Positions 1 through 8,025 of a stretch of DNA of 42,443 nucleotides are shown here, one piece after another. Origin of the DNA: an uncultured Lachnospiraceae bacterium. Its GTDB lineage: Bacteria; Bacillota; Clostridia; Lachnospirales; Lachnospiraceae. The position numbers and the translations under genes were made by a program. Where the stretch lies: positions 1 through 42,443 of the forward strand of contig CAJOKX010000014.1 in the NCBI GenBank assembly GCA_905235415.1. Direction: 5' to 3'. Under the pieces are notes generated by a model that worked only from the letters and a program-made list of their open reading frames with translations, made no database searches and was not told the origin of the DNA. Position 1 is the first letter of the stretch; every line of letters starts with the position of its first letter.

Positions 1-109
1 AGGAGCTGGGAGAGGCTGCAATGCAACCGATGCAAAGCGCGGGTAGGCAACGTGTTTTCAGTGTGCCCACAAACTCAAAGCAGAGTTGGCTGGCCTGTGG
101 AACTGTAAC
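1..109. repeat. Interspersed repeat (MITE-like family), right part, cut by window start
   Basis: Positions 1-75 match 11267-11341 of the complete element at 11140-11359 with one substitution (C instead of A at about position 40). The copy then diverges: it carries an extra short segment before GGCTGGCCTGT and two extra G before AACTGTAAC. The left half is missing because the window begins inside the element. The last window bases (42436-42443) and the first bases here adjoin, with a 4-base overlap, at the same internal point of the complete copy. Confidence 0.9.
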
Positions 110-140
110 GAAAGTCTTGTGCGGGCATCGGAAAGACAGT

Positions 141-173
141 TTCGCAGAACTTCCGGGTATGGTATAATACCCG
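141..173 (+). promoter_or_regulatory. Promoter with overlapping palindrome, upstream of the TIGR01906 gene
   Basis: A perfect TATAAT lies at 163-168, with a weak -35 candidate TTCGCA at 141-146 (16-bp spacer). A perfect inverted repeat, CGGGTAT (154-160) and ATACCCG (167-173) separated by 6 bp, is centred on the -10 box. That is the position of a classical repressor operator. The regulator is unknown and the -35 match is poor. Confidence 0.45.
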
Positions 174-227
174 ACAGGTTTAGACACAGGCAAAGACAGG
201 AATGGGCACGGCAGGAGAGGTATGCGG

Positions 228-902
228 ATGGCGCGAAGACAGAAGAAGGCTTCCTTTGGCAGCAATCTGTTCTGGGCACTGATGATTGCGCTGTTTATCA
301 TCAGTTTCGCAGTGGTGTTTGTGCTGTACTGCAGGCCCCTTTATTATCTGGATATCCGCCTGCTGCATCTGGAGGAATCCTCCGGCGTTGCGGCGGACGC
401 GATCCGCAGGGACTATGACAGTATTGTGCACTATCTGAGCGTGTGGAACAGGGCGCCGCTGACGATGAGCACATTCGCCATGAGCGAGCAGGGCAGGATT
501 CATTTTGCCGACTGCAAGGTGATTTTTGACGCGGTGCAGGTTCTGTGCCTTGCAACCGGGATCCTCACGCTGGTGAGCTATTTCCTTCACAGACACGGGG
601 GGAACTCCAGATATCTGCGGATGGCGGGGATCCTGACCATCCTGCTTCCGACCGTGCTCGGCGTGCTCTGTGTCTGGAGATGGGATCTTGTATTTGAAAC
701 ATTTCACAAGGTGTTCTTTCGCAATGACTACTGGCTCTTTGATCCGGCGCTTGATCCGGTGATCCTGGTGCTCCCGGACGCGTTTTTCTTCCAGTGTGCC
801 GTGATCATATTTGCCATTGTCCTGGCGGGCGGGCTGATCTGTCTGATCCGGGCGCACAGAAGAAAGAACAAAGTGGCGGCGTGGCGTGCGAAGAGGCGCT
901 GA
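228..902 (+). CDS. TIGR01906/DUF1461 family integral membrane protein
   Basis: About 224 residues with an N-terminal membrane segment, an extracytoplasmic stretch and three further hydrophobic segments ending in a basic tail (RAHRRKNK...AKRR). The segment containing HKVFFRNDYWLFDPALDPVI followed by LPDAFF is the characteristic conserved block of the TIGR01906 (DUF1461) family of Firmicutes membrane proteins, whose function is unknown. ATG 228 is chosen because GGAGAGG at 214-220 is well spaced for it. An in-frame ATG at 222 is also possible but sits almost on top of the ribosome binding site. The gene is 62 bp upstream of the peptidase gene on the same strand and may be cotranscribed with it. 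Confidence 0.85.
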   Translation: MARRQKKASFGSNLFWALMIALFIISFAVVFVLYCRPLYYLDIRLLHLEESSGVAADAIRRDYDSIVHYLSVWNRAPLTMSTFAMSEQGRIHFADCKVIFDAVQVLCLATGILTLVSYFLHRHGGNSRYLRMAGILTILLPTVLGVLCVWRWDLVFETFHKVFFRNDYWLFDPALDPVILVLPDAFFFQCAVIIFAIVLAGGLICLIRAHRRKNKVAAWRAKRR

Positions 903-911
903 ACTGAAGGA

Positions 912-949
912 TGCAGAAAACAAATGGCAGTGCAGAAAACAAGTGGTAG
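912..949 (+). repeat. 19-bp tandem duplication in intergenic DNA
   Basis: Two adjacent 19-bp units, each starting TGCAGAAAACAA, differ at two positions (912-930 and 931-949). The second unit ends at the ribosome binding site AGGAG of the next gene, so the duplication may have created or displaced a translation start region. Confidence 0.8.
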
Positions 950-964
950 GAGATAACAAAGGAT

Positions 965-3919
965 ATGGAACTGCAGAATCTGAAAGCGTACACATTGGTT
1001 GAGGAAAAGGATCTTCCGGACATCGGCTCGAAGGGATACCTGCTGCGGCATAACAGGACCGGCGCGCGGATCATGCTGATTGAAAATGAGGACGACAACA
1101 AGGTCTTCAATATTGCGTTCCGCACAACGCCGACGGATTCGACGGGCGTGCCGCATATCATCGAGCACACGGTGCTGTGCGGGTCTGAGAAATATCCGTC
1201 CAAGGATCCGTTTGTGGAACTGGTCAAGGGTTCCATGAACACATTTCTCAACGCCATGACCTTCCCGGACAAGACGATGTTCCCGGTTGCCAGCTGCAAC
1301 GACCAGGATTTCCGGAATCTGATGGACGTGTACCTGGACGCGGTGTTTCATCCGAACATCTACCGCAATGAGCTGATCTTCCGCCAGGAAGGCTGGAGCT
1401 GGCAGCTGGAAGAAGAGGACGGTCCGGTTGTGATCAACGGCGTCGTCTACAACGAGATGAAGGGCGCCTACTCCTCGCCGGATGAAGTGCTCGAGCGCAA
1501 GATCATGAACTCCCTGTTCCCGGACACGACCTACGGCGTGGATTCCGGCGGAGATCCGGAATGCATCCCGACCCTGACCTATGAGCAGTTCCTGGATTTT
1601 CACAGGAAGTACTACAATCCTTCCAATTCCTACATCTACCTCTACGGGAAGATGGACTTTGCGGAGCGCCTGGAGTATCTGGACCGCGAATACCTGGGCA
1701 CAATGGACAGGATTGATTCTATGATGGGCGAAAACGGCCCGGTGTACTCCGAGGTTGCGCTGCAGAAGAGCTTCGCGGAGCCGGTGCGCGTTGAGACGTC
1801 TTATCCGATCGGGGAAAATGACCCGATGGAGGAGAACACCTACCTGTCCTGGAATGTGGTCTGCTCCCAGAGCAGCGACACCAGGCTGTGCAATGCGCTC
1901 TCCGTGCTGGACTACGTCCTGCTGGAGACCCCGGGCGCGCCGCTCAAGAGGGCGCTTCTGGACGCGGGGATCGGCAAGGATGTGTACGGATCCTTTGATT
2001 CAGGCATCCGCCAGCCCATGTTCTCCGTGGTTGCGAAAAACGCGGAGCGCGAGGACGAGGATCGTTTCCTGGAGGTGATCCGCGAGACGCTCGAAAAGCT
2101 CTGCAGGGAGGGACTGAACAAAAAGGCGCTTGAAGCCGCCGTCAATTCCATGGAGTTCCGCTACAGGGAAGCGGATTACGGCGGATTCCCGAAGGGCCTG
2201 ATCTATTCCATCGATGCATTTGACAGCTGGCTGTACCGGGATGACCAGCCGTTTGACTATGTCGAACAGCTGGACGACTACAGGTTCCTCAGGGAGCAGA
2301 TACAGACCGGCTATTATGAAGACCTGATCCGGACCTATTTCCTGGACAATCCGCACGCATCGATCCTGACAGCGGTTCCTGAGAAGGGGATCGTGAAACG
2401 GACAGAGGAAGAGAGTGCTGCAAGGCTTGCGGCCTGGAAAGAGACCCTCAGCCATGAGCAGATTCTGGGGCTGATCGAGGATACGAAGAAGCTGCGCGCA
2501 TTTCAGGAGACGCCCTCCACGCCGGAGGAGCTGGAAAAGATTCCGATGCTCAGGCGGGAGGACCTCAAGCGGACTGTCCGTCCGTTTACCAATATCGAGC
2601 ATGTGAAAGACGGCGTGAAGCTGGTGCATCATGACGTGCAGACCAACGGGATTGCGTATATCACGCTGTACCTGGACGTCTCGGGCGTTGCACAGGAGGA
2701 CTACCCGTACCTCGGCCTGCTGCGCTCCCTGCTCGGCGAAACCGATACGGAGCACTACAGCTATGACGAGCTGGCCAATGAGATCGGCCGCAGGACGGGC
2801 GGGGTGACGCCGTCCGTGCTTCTGCTTCCGAATACTGAAGACAGCACCCAGGTCAGGGCTGCGTTCTGCATGCAGATTGCGACGCTTCCGGGCGAGATCG
2901 ATTTCGCCATGGACATTGCAAGGGAGATTCTGTTTACTTCCAGGCTGGATGACGAAAAGCGTCTGAAAGAGATCGTGCAGAAGGACAAGAGCCGCCTGTA
3001 TGCGGCCATGACCGGCGCCGGCCACATGACCGCGCTCACAAGGGCGATGTCTTATTTCAGCCCGGAGTCCCTGTTCCAGGATTCGGTGAACGGCGTCGGG
3101 TACTACCGGATGATCGCGGATCTGGAGAAGCATTTTGATGAAAAGAAGGAGTTTCTGGGAAATAAGCTGAAAAGTGTGATGGACACCCTGCTGTCGAAGT
3201 CCGGCTTCCTGGTCAGCTTCACCGGCGATGCGGGGGAGACAGAGCATGTCCGGGAGTGCGCCGCGGCCATTGCAAAGGACATGAAGGGCGAAGCGCCCGC
3301 GCAGGGCGGAGAGATCCGTCCGGTCACATCGATCGTCTGCACCCGGAAAAATGAAGGCCTGCTGACGCCCGCGAAGGTGCAGTATGTCGTCCGGGCAGGA
3401 AACTTCAAGGACGCGGGCCTTCCGTTCACAGGGGCTTTGTATGTCCTTCGCGTCATCCTGAACTATGATTATCTGTGGACGAATCTCAGAGTGGTCGGCG
3501 GCGCGTACGGCTGCGGAGCATCCTTTGTCAGGAGCGGCCCGTCCGGGTTCTATTCGTACCGGGATCCGCATCTGAAGAATACGATCTCCGTTTATGAGAA
3601 GATCGTGGACTATCTGAAGACATTCTCCGCGGATGAGCGGGATATGACCAAATATGTGATCGGCACCATCTCCGGCCTTGACACGCCGCTGACGCCGAGG
3701 CAGTCGGGCAGCCGCTCGATGACCGCGTACCTGACCGGGACGACGGAGGAGATGGCGCAGAAGACGCGTACGCAGATTCTGGACGCGACGCAGGAGGATG
3801 TGCGCGCCCTGGCTCCGTATGTGGAGGCGATCCTCTCCAAGGGCGCGGTCTGCGTGGTCGGAAATGAAGAGAAGATACAGTCGGAGAAGGAACTGTTTGA
3901 TGATATCATTGCGCTTTGA
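965..3919 (+). CDS. M16C family zinc metallopeptidase (presequence-protease-like)
   Basis: A 984-residue protein with the inverted zinc motif HxxEH at residues 64-68 (HIIEH). The distal glutamate falls in NEMKGAY near residue 164. Two M16 halves are joined by a linker carrying the M16C-associated region. Length and layout match PreP/insulinase-type single-chain peptidases, which enclose and degrade peptides in a clam-shell cavity. No signal peptide is seen, so it is probably cytoplasmic. Ribosome binding site AGGAG lies at about 948-952. It is followed after 18 bp by era. Substrate is unknown; processing of small peptides is inferred from the family. Confidence 0.93.
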   Translation: MELQNLKAYTLVEEKDLPDIGSKGYLLRHNRTGARIMLIENEDDNKVFNIAFRTTPTDSTGVPHIIEHTVLCGSEKYPSKDPFVELVKGSMNTFLNAMTFPDKTMFPVASCNDQDFRNLMDVYLDAVFHPNIYRNELIFRQEGWSWQLEEEDGPVVINGVVYNEMKGAYSSPDEVLERKIMNSLFPDTTYGVDSGGDPECIPTLTYEQFLDFHRKYYNPSNSYIYLYGKMDFAERLEYLDREYLGTMDRIDSMMGENGPVYSEVALQKSFAEPVRVETSYPIGENDPMEENTYLSWNVVCSQSSDTRLCNALSVLDYVLLETPGAPLKRALLDAGIGKDVYGSFDSGIRQPMFSVVAKNAEREDEDRFLEVIRETLEKLCREGLNKKALEAAVNSMEFRYREADYGGFPKGLIYSIDAFDSWLYRDDQPFDYVEQLDDYRFLREQIQTGYYEDLIRTYFLDNPHASILTAVPEKGIVKRTEEESAARLAAWKETLSHEQILGLIEDTKKLRAFQETPSTPEELEKIPMLRREDLKRTVRPFTNIEHVKDGVKLVHHDVQTNGIAYITLYLDVSGVAQEDYPYLGLLRSLLGETDTEHYSYDELANEIGRRTGGVTPSVLLLPNTEDSTQVRAAFCMQIATLPGEIDFAMDIAREILFTSRLDDEKRLKEIVQKDKSRLYAAMTGAGHMTALTRAMSYFSPESLFQDSVNGVGYYRMIADLEKHFDEKKEFLGNKLKSVMDTLLSKSGFLVSFTGDAGETEHVRECAAAIAKDMKGEAPAQGGEIRPVTSIVCTRKNEGLLTPAKVQYVVRAGNFKDAGLPFTGALYVLRVILNYDYLWTNLRVVGGAYGCGASFVRSGPSGFYSYRDPHLKNTISVYEKIVDYLKTFSADERDMTKYVIGTISGLDTPLTPRQSGSRSMTAYLTGTTEEMAQKTRTQILDATQEDVRALAPYVEAILSKGAVCVVGNEEKIQSEKELFDDIIAL

Positions 3920-3937
3920 TGTGCGGTTGGAGGACAG

Positions 3938-4885
3938 ATGAGCAGCAGCTTTAAATCGGGATTCGTGGGAATCGTGGGGCGGCCGAACGTCGGGAAGTCA
4001 ACGCTGATGAACCACCTGATCGGCCAGAAGATTGCCATTACCAGCGGGAAACCGCAGACGACGCGCAACCAGATCAGGACCGTGTATACGTGCGGCGAAG
4101 GACAGGTGATTTTCCTGGATACGCCCGGCATCCACAAGGCGGCCAACAAGCTCGGAGAGTATATGGACGACGTGGCGTATGAGACGCTCTCGCAGGTGGA
4201 CGTGATCCTGTGGCTGGTGGAGCCGTCCAATTTCAGCGGCGCGGGAGAAAAAGCGATCGCTTCCAGGCTGAAGCTGGAAAAGAAGCCGGTCATCCTGGTG
4301 ATGAATAAGATCGATACCGTCGATAAGAAAAAGGTTCCGGAGTATATGGAACTGTACCGCGCCCTGTATCCGTTCGACGAGATCATCCCCGTCAGCGCGC
4401 TTCGCAGCGTCAACACGGACAGCGTGATGGAAGCCATTTTTTCGCACCTGCCCGAGGGCCCGATGTACTACGACGAAGATACGGTCACGGACCAGACGCA
4501 GAGAACGATCGCAGGAGAGATCATCCGGGAGAAAGCGCTGCGCTGCCTCAAGGAAGAGGTTCCGCACGGGATCGCGGTGGAGATCCTCTCCATGAAGGAA
4601 AGGCCCCGCGCCGGAAAACAGACGCCGGATGCTTCCGGGATCCTGAGCGATACCATCTGGGATATCGACGCCGTGATCATCACGGAGAAGGATTCACACA
4701 AGGGGATCATCATCGGCAAGGGCGGATCGATGCTCAAGCGCATCGGCACGCAGTCGCGTATCGCGATCGAAGAGATGATGGACGCCAAAGTGAACCTGAA
4801 GCTGTTTGTGAAGGTCCGCAAGGACTGGAGGGACAACGCCGGCATTCTGCGAAGCCTCGGATATGACCCGAAGAGCATCCGGTAG
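3938..4885 (+). CDS. era: GTPase Era
   Basis: A 315-residue protein with G1 GRPNVGKS (residues 14-21), G3 DTPG (61-64) and G4 NKID (123-126). It has a C-terminal KH domain with the IIIGKGGSMLKRIG loop. This combination defines Era, the essential GTPase that binds the 3' end of 16S rRNA and assists 30S subunit maturation. Length is close to the usual 300 residues. It begins 18 bp after the M16C gene with GGAGGA upstream, and recO follows, which is a common Firmicutes order. Confidence 0.97.
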   Translation: MSSSFKSGFVGIVGRPNVGKSTLMNHLIGQKIAITSGKPQTTRNQIRTVYTCGEGQVIFLDTPGIHKAANKLGEYMDDVAYETLSQVDVILWLVEPSNFSGAGEKAIASRLKLEKKPVILVMNKIDTVDKKKVPEYMELYRALYPFDEIIPVSALRSVNTDSVMEAIFSHLPEGPMYYDEDTVTDQTQRTIAGEIIREKALRCLKEEVPHGIAVEILSMKERPRAGKQTPDASGILSDTIWDIDAVIITEKDSHKGIIIGKGGSMLKRIGTQSRIAIEEMMDAKVNLKLFVKVRKDWRDNAGILRSLGYDPKSIR

Positions 4886-4932
4886 GATGCAGGGCAAATG
4901 GATGCGCCAAAGAGAAAGGAAAGCCGGAGGAT

Positions 4933-5625
4933 GTGCAGATCCTCAGGCTGTATGGACCAGAATTGAGCACGGGCGGGATAGAACTGAGCGGCATGGTGCT
5001 GAGAGCGGCACCCGCCGGAGAATATGACAGGCGGATCGTTCTGCTGACCCGGGAGCGGGGCAAGATCACCGCCTTTGCAAGAGGCGCGCGGAAAAGTTCG
5101 AGCCCCCTGATTGCCGCGACGGTCCCCTTCGCGTTCGGAACATTTACGCTGTATGAGGGCAGGAGCGCATACACCTGCGTCAGCGCCCGGATCAGCAATT
5201 ATTTTGAAGCACTGAAGACGGACTTCATCGGAGCGTGCTACGGCGCTTATTTTATGGAGTTTGCCGACTATTACGCCAGAGAGAACCTGGACGGGACGGA
5301 CATGCTGAACCTGCTCTACGCAGCCCTTACGATGCTCGGGAGGGAGGAGGTGCCCGACCGCCAGGTGCGCTATGCGTATGAAGTGCGCCTGATGGTGCAG
5401 GGCGGAGAATTTCCGGCGGATGTGACGCAGGAGGAGAGTCTTGCACCTGCCACGCGGCAGGCGTTTTATCACATGATCACCGCGCCGGTCGGAAGACTGT
5501 TTTCGTTCCAGGTATCCGGCGAGGTGCTGGATGAGATCGCAGCGCGGCAGGATAAGATCCGCGCAAGGTATGTGGACCGTTCGTTCAGGAGTCTTGAAGT
5601 CCTCGACACCCTGCTGAAGGTATAG
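4933..5625 (+). CDS. recO: DNA repair protein RecO
   Basis: About 230 residues. The N-terminal OB-fold block GMVLRAAPAGEYDRRIVLLT, followed by RGKITAFARGARK, is the RecO signature. RecO acts with RecR to load RecA onto SSB-coated single-stranded DNA. The zinc-finger cysteines seen in some RecO proteins are not present. The start is uncertain: GTG 4933 has AAAGGA 12 bp upstream and gives a leader of about 20 residues before GMVLR. TTG 4963 is in frame and closer to the usual RecO N-terminus but has no good ribosome binding site. It lies downstream of era, as in many Firmicutes. Confidence 0.93.
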   Translation: MQILRLYGPELSTGGIELSGMVLRAAPAGEYDRRIVLLTRERGKITAFARGARKSSSPLIAATVPFAFGTFTLYEGRSAYTCVSARISNYFEALKTDFIGACYGAYFMEFADYYARENLDGTDMLNLLYAALTMLGREEVPDRQVRYAYEVRLMVQGGEFPADVTQEESLAPATRQAFYHMITAPVGRLFSFQVSGEVLDEIAARQDKIRARYVDRSFRSLEVLDTLLKV

Positions 5626-5631
5626 TATAAT
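5603..5631 (+). promoter_or_regulatory. Promoter for the lipoprotein gene
   Basis: TCGACA (5603-5608), 17-bp spacer, TATAAT (5626-5631). It overlaps the last codons of recO. A GGCGGG/CCCGCC hairpin (about 5645-5667) then lies in the 5' untranslated region. Confidence 0.6.
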
Positions 5632-5709
5632 CATCTGATGCATGGCGGGGACAAGGCAGACCCGCCGTCTGGCACTGACTGAACACGGAGTATGAGAGGG
5701 GTCGGCAGT

Positions 5710-6465
5710 ATGGGAAAGAGCAGTTTGGGGATAGCGGCGGCAGCCTTATCGGCGGCGTGCCTGCTGACAGGCTGCAGTGTACTCAATCAGGTCGTCGGTG
5801 CGGACAGCTGGAAAGACTGGACGCCGGAAGAGACTGCGTTATCCGTTTATGGAGACGGTTCCGTCACGGAGACGATCTTCGACAGTCTGAACGCGTCCTG
5901 GTACACCGGAGACGAGCTGCAGGATATGATCGCCCGCTCCATGAAAGAGTACAACGCCGAATGGGGTGAGGATGCGCTCAACGTCACCGAGTACAGTGAC
6001 GAGGGCGGCCAGGTACGCACGACGCTCGTGTATAAGACCGGGGAGGACTACGCCAGGTACAACAACGTGGCGTTCTTCTCAGGCTCCATGCTGGACGCCG
6101 AGCTGGAGGGATATCTCTTTACCGGCCCGTTTGCGGCGGTAGACGGAGTGCAGATCTCTTCCGGGGAAGCGGATCAGGATGAAGCGCTCAGCCATAAGGA
6201 GTACAGTGTGGTGATCTCGGACGGTACGCACGCCGTGCAGGTGCCGGGAGAGATCCGCTTCATCAGCGCCGGCGCACAGATGATCAACAGCCATGCGGCG
6301 AGAAGTGCCCCGGTGGGGGGCTCTTCAGCGGAGGATGCAGCCGGGACGTATGTGGAACCGGCCCTTGCGCTGTCAGACAAGGAGTTTGACCGGACGCTTC
6401 TGTACATCATCTACGAGAAGGACCAGGATGCCGACCTGCTGCCATCAGACCTGCAGCAGGAGTAA
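5710..6465 (+). CDS. Putative secreted lipoprotein of unknown function
   Basis: 251 residues from ATG 5710, which has GAGAGGGG at a suitable distance; an in-frame ATG at 5692 is the alternative. The N-terminus has a lysine, a hydrophobic stretch and a lipobox LLTGCS, so the cysteine is predicted to be lipidated and the protein anchored outside the membrane. The mature part is acidic with no motif I recognise. A serine/glycine/alanine-rich segment (APVGGSSAEDAAG) lies near the C-terminus. It has its own promoter inside recO and is followed 27 bp later by glyQS. It is probably a lineage-specific surface lipoprotein; function cannot be assigned. Confidence 0.8.
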   Translation: MGKSSLGIAAAALSAACLLTGCSVLNQVVGADSWKDWTPEETALSVYGDGSVTETIFDSLNASWYTGDELQDMIARSMKEYNAEWGEDALNVTEYSDEGGQVRTTLVYKTGEDYARYNNVAFFSGSMLDAELEGYLFTGPFAAVDGVQISSGEADQDEALSHKEYSVVISDGTHAVQVPGEIRFISAGAQMINSHAARSAPVGGSSAEDAAGTYVEPALALSDKEFDRTLLYIIYEKDQDADLLPSDLQQE

Positions 6466-6492
6466 TCATAACGGACAGGAGGAATGATTCAG

Positions 6493-7887
6493 ATGGAAAA
6501 GACAATGGAAAAGATCGTTGCGCTCGCCAAGAACAGAGGGTTTGTGTACCCCGGTTCGGAGATCTACGGAGGCCTTGCGAATACGTGGGACTACGGCAAT
6601 CTCGGAGTGGAACTGAAGAATAATGTCAAGAGGGCCTGGTGGCAGAAGTTTGTGCAGGAGAGCCCCTATAATGTCGGCGTTGACTGCGCGATCCTGATGA
6701 ACACCCAGACCTGGGTCGCTTCCGGCCATATCGGAGGCTTCTCTGATCCGCTCATGGACTGCAAGGAATGCCATGAGAGATTCCGCGCGGACCAGCTGAT
6801 CGAGAATTTCTGCAAGGAGCAGGGGATCACACTGGACAAGAGCGTGGACGCGATGAGCCATGAAGAGATGAAGGCGTTTGTGGAGGATCACAACGTTCCC
6901 TGTCCGTCCTGCGGCAAGCACAATTTCACGGACATCCGTCAGTTCAACCTGATGTTCAAGACCTTCCAGGGCGTGACCGAGGATGCGAAGAATACCGTTT
7001 ATCTGCGCCCGGAGACCGCGCAGGGCATCTTCGTCAACTTCAAGAATGTGCAGAGAACCTCGCGCAAGAAGGTCCCGTTCGGAATCGCGCAGGTCGGCAA
7101 GTCCTTCAGAAATGAGATCACCCCGGGCAACTTCACATTCCGCACCCGTGAATTTGAGCAGATGGAACTGGAGTTCTTCTGCAGACCCGGCACGGATCTG
7201 GAATGGTTTGACTACTGGAGAAGTTTCTGCAAGAACTGGCTGCTCTCGCTGGGCATCAAGGAAGATGAGCTTCGCGCGCGGGATCATGACCCGGCAGAGC
7301 TTGCATTCTATTCCAAGGGGACGACAGACCTCGAGTTCCTGTTCCCGTTCGGATGGGGCGAGCTGTGGGGCATCGCGGACCGCACCGACTATGACCTGAC
7401 CCAGCACCAGAACACCTCCGGCCAGGATATGAGCTACTTTGACGATTCCACCAATGAGAAGTACATTCCGTATGTCATCGAACCCTCGCTCGGCGCGGAC
7501 CGTGTCGTGCTCGCGTTCCTGTGCGCGGCGTATGACGAGGAAGTGCTCGACGAAGAGAAGAATGACGTACGCACCGTGATGCATTTCCATCCGGCGCTGG
7601 CACCGGTCAAGATCGGCGTTCTTCCGCTCTCCAAGAAGCTCACTGAGCCGGCGGAGAAGATCTACCTGGAACTGTCAAAGAAGTATAACTGTGAGTTTGA
7701 CGACAGAGGCGCGATCGGCAAGCGCTACAGAAGGGAAGATGAGATCGGAACCCCGTACTGCATCACGTATGACTTTGACTCTGAGACAGACGGCTGCGTG
7801 ACGATCCGCGAGCGTGATTCCATGGAGCAGGTACGTGTCCGGATTGATGAGCTGGACGCCTGGTTTGACGGAAAGTTCAGCTTCTGA
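6493..7887 (+). CDS. glyQS: Glycyl-tRNA synthetase, single-chain (alpha2) type
   Basis: 464 residues. The N-terminal block [12 protein letters not shown], the class II motif 2 region ([20 protein letters not shown]) and motif 3 ([10 protein letters not shown]) identify a eukaryote/Gram-positive-like GlyRS that charges tRNA-Gly as a homodimer. Cysteine pairs CKEC near residue 90 and CPSC near residue 138 suggest a zinc site. The C-terminal anticodon-binding domain is complete. ATG 6493 is chosen because AGGAGGA (6477-6483) is 9 bp upstream; ATG 6484 directly abuts the ribosome binding site. Confidence 0.97.
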   Translation: MEKTMEKIVALAKNRGFVYPGSEIYGGLANTWDYGNLGVELKNNVKRAWWQKFVQESPYNVGVDCAILMNTQTWVASGHIGGFSDPLMDCKECHERFRADQLIENFCKEQGITLDKSVDAMSHEEMKAFVEDHNVPCPSCGKHNFTDIRQFNLMFKTFQGVTEDAKNTVYLRPETAQGIFVNFKNVQRTSRKKVPFGIAQVGKSFRNEITPGNFTFRTREFEQMELEFFCRPGTDLEWFDYWRSFCKNWLLSLGIKEDELRARDHDPAELAFYSKGTTDLEFLFPFGWGELWGIADRTDYDLTQHQNTSGQDMSYFDDSTNEKYIPYVIEPSLGADRVVLAFLCAAYDEEVLDEEKNDVRTVMHFHPALAPVKIGVLPLSKKLTEPAEKIYLELSKKYNCEFDDRGAIGKRYRREDEIGTPYCITYDFDSETDGCVTIRERDSMEQVRVRIDELDAWFDGKFSF

Positions 7888-7931
7888 GAGACAAACGCGC
7901 GAGAAGGCCTGTCCACGCCCATATGGGATGA

Positions 7932-7960
7932 TAGACAAAACCGGGCGAAGTCTATATAAT
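7932..7960 (+). promoter_or_regulatory. Strong promoter for ppdK
   Basis: TAGACA (7932-7937), exact 17-bp spacer, perfect TATAAT (7955-7960). The 5' untranslated region is about 60 bp and holds the palindrome GAGATCTC and the ribosome binding site GGGAGG. Confidence 0.75.
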
Positions 7961-8025
7961 GAAGTTGTTGAGACAAGCGAACAGGAGATCTCAATCTTTC
8001 AAATATTTATACGGGAGGAAATCGT

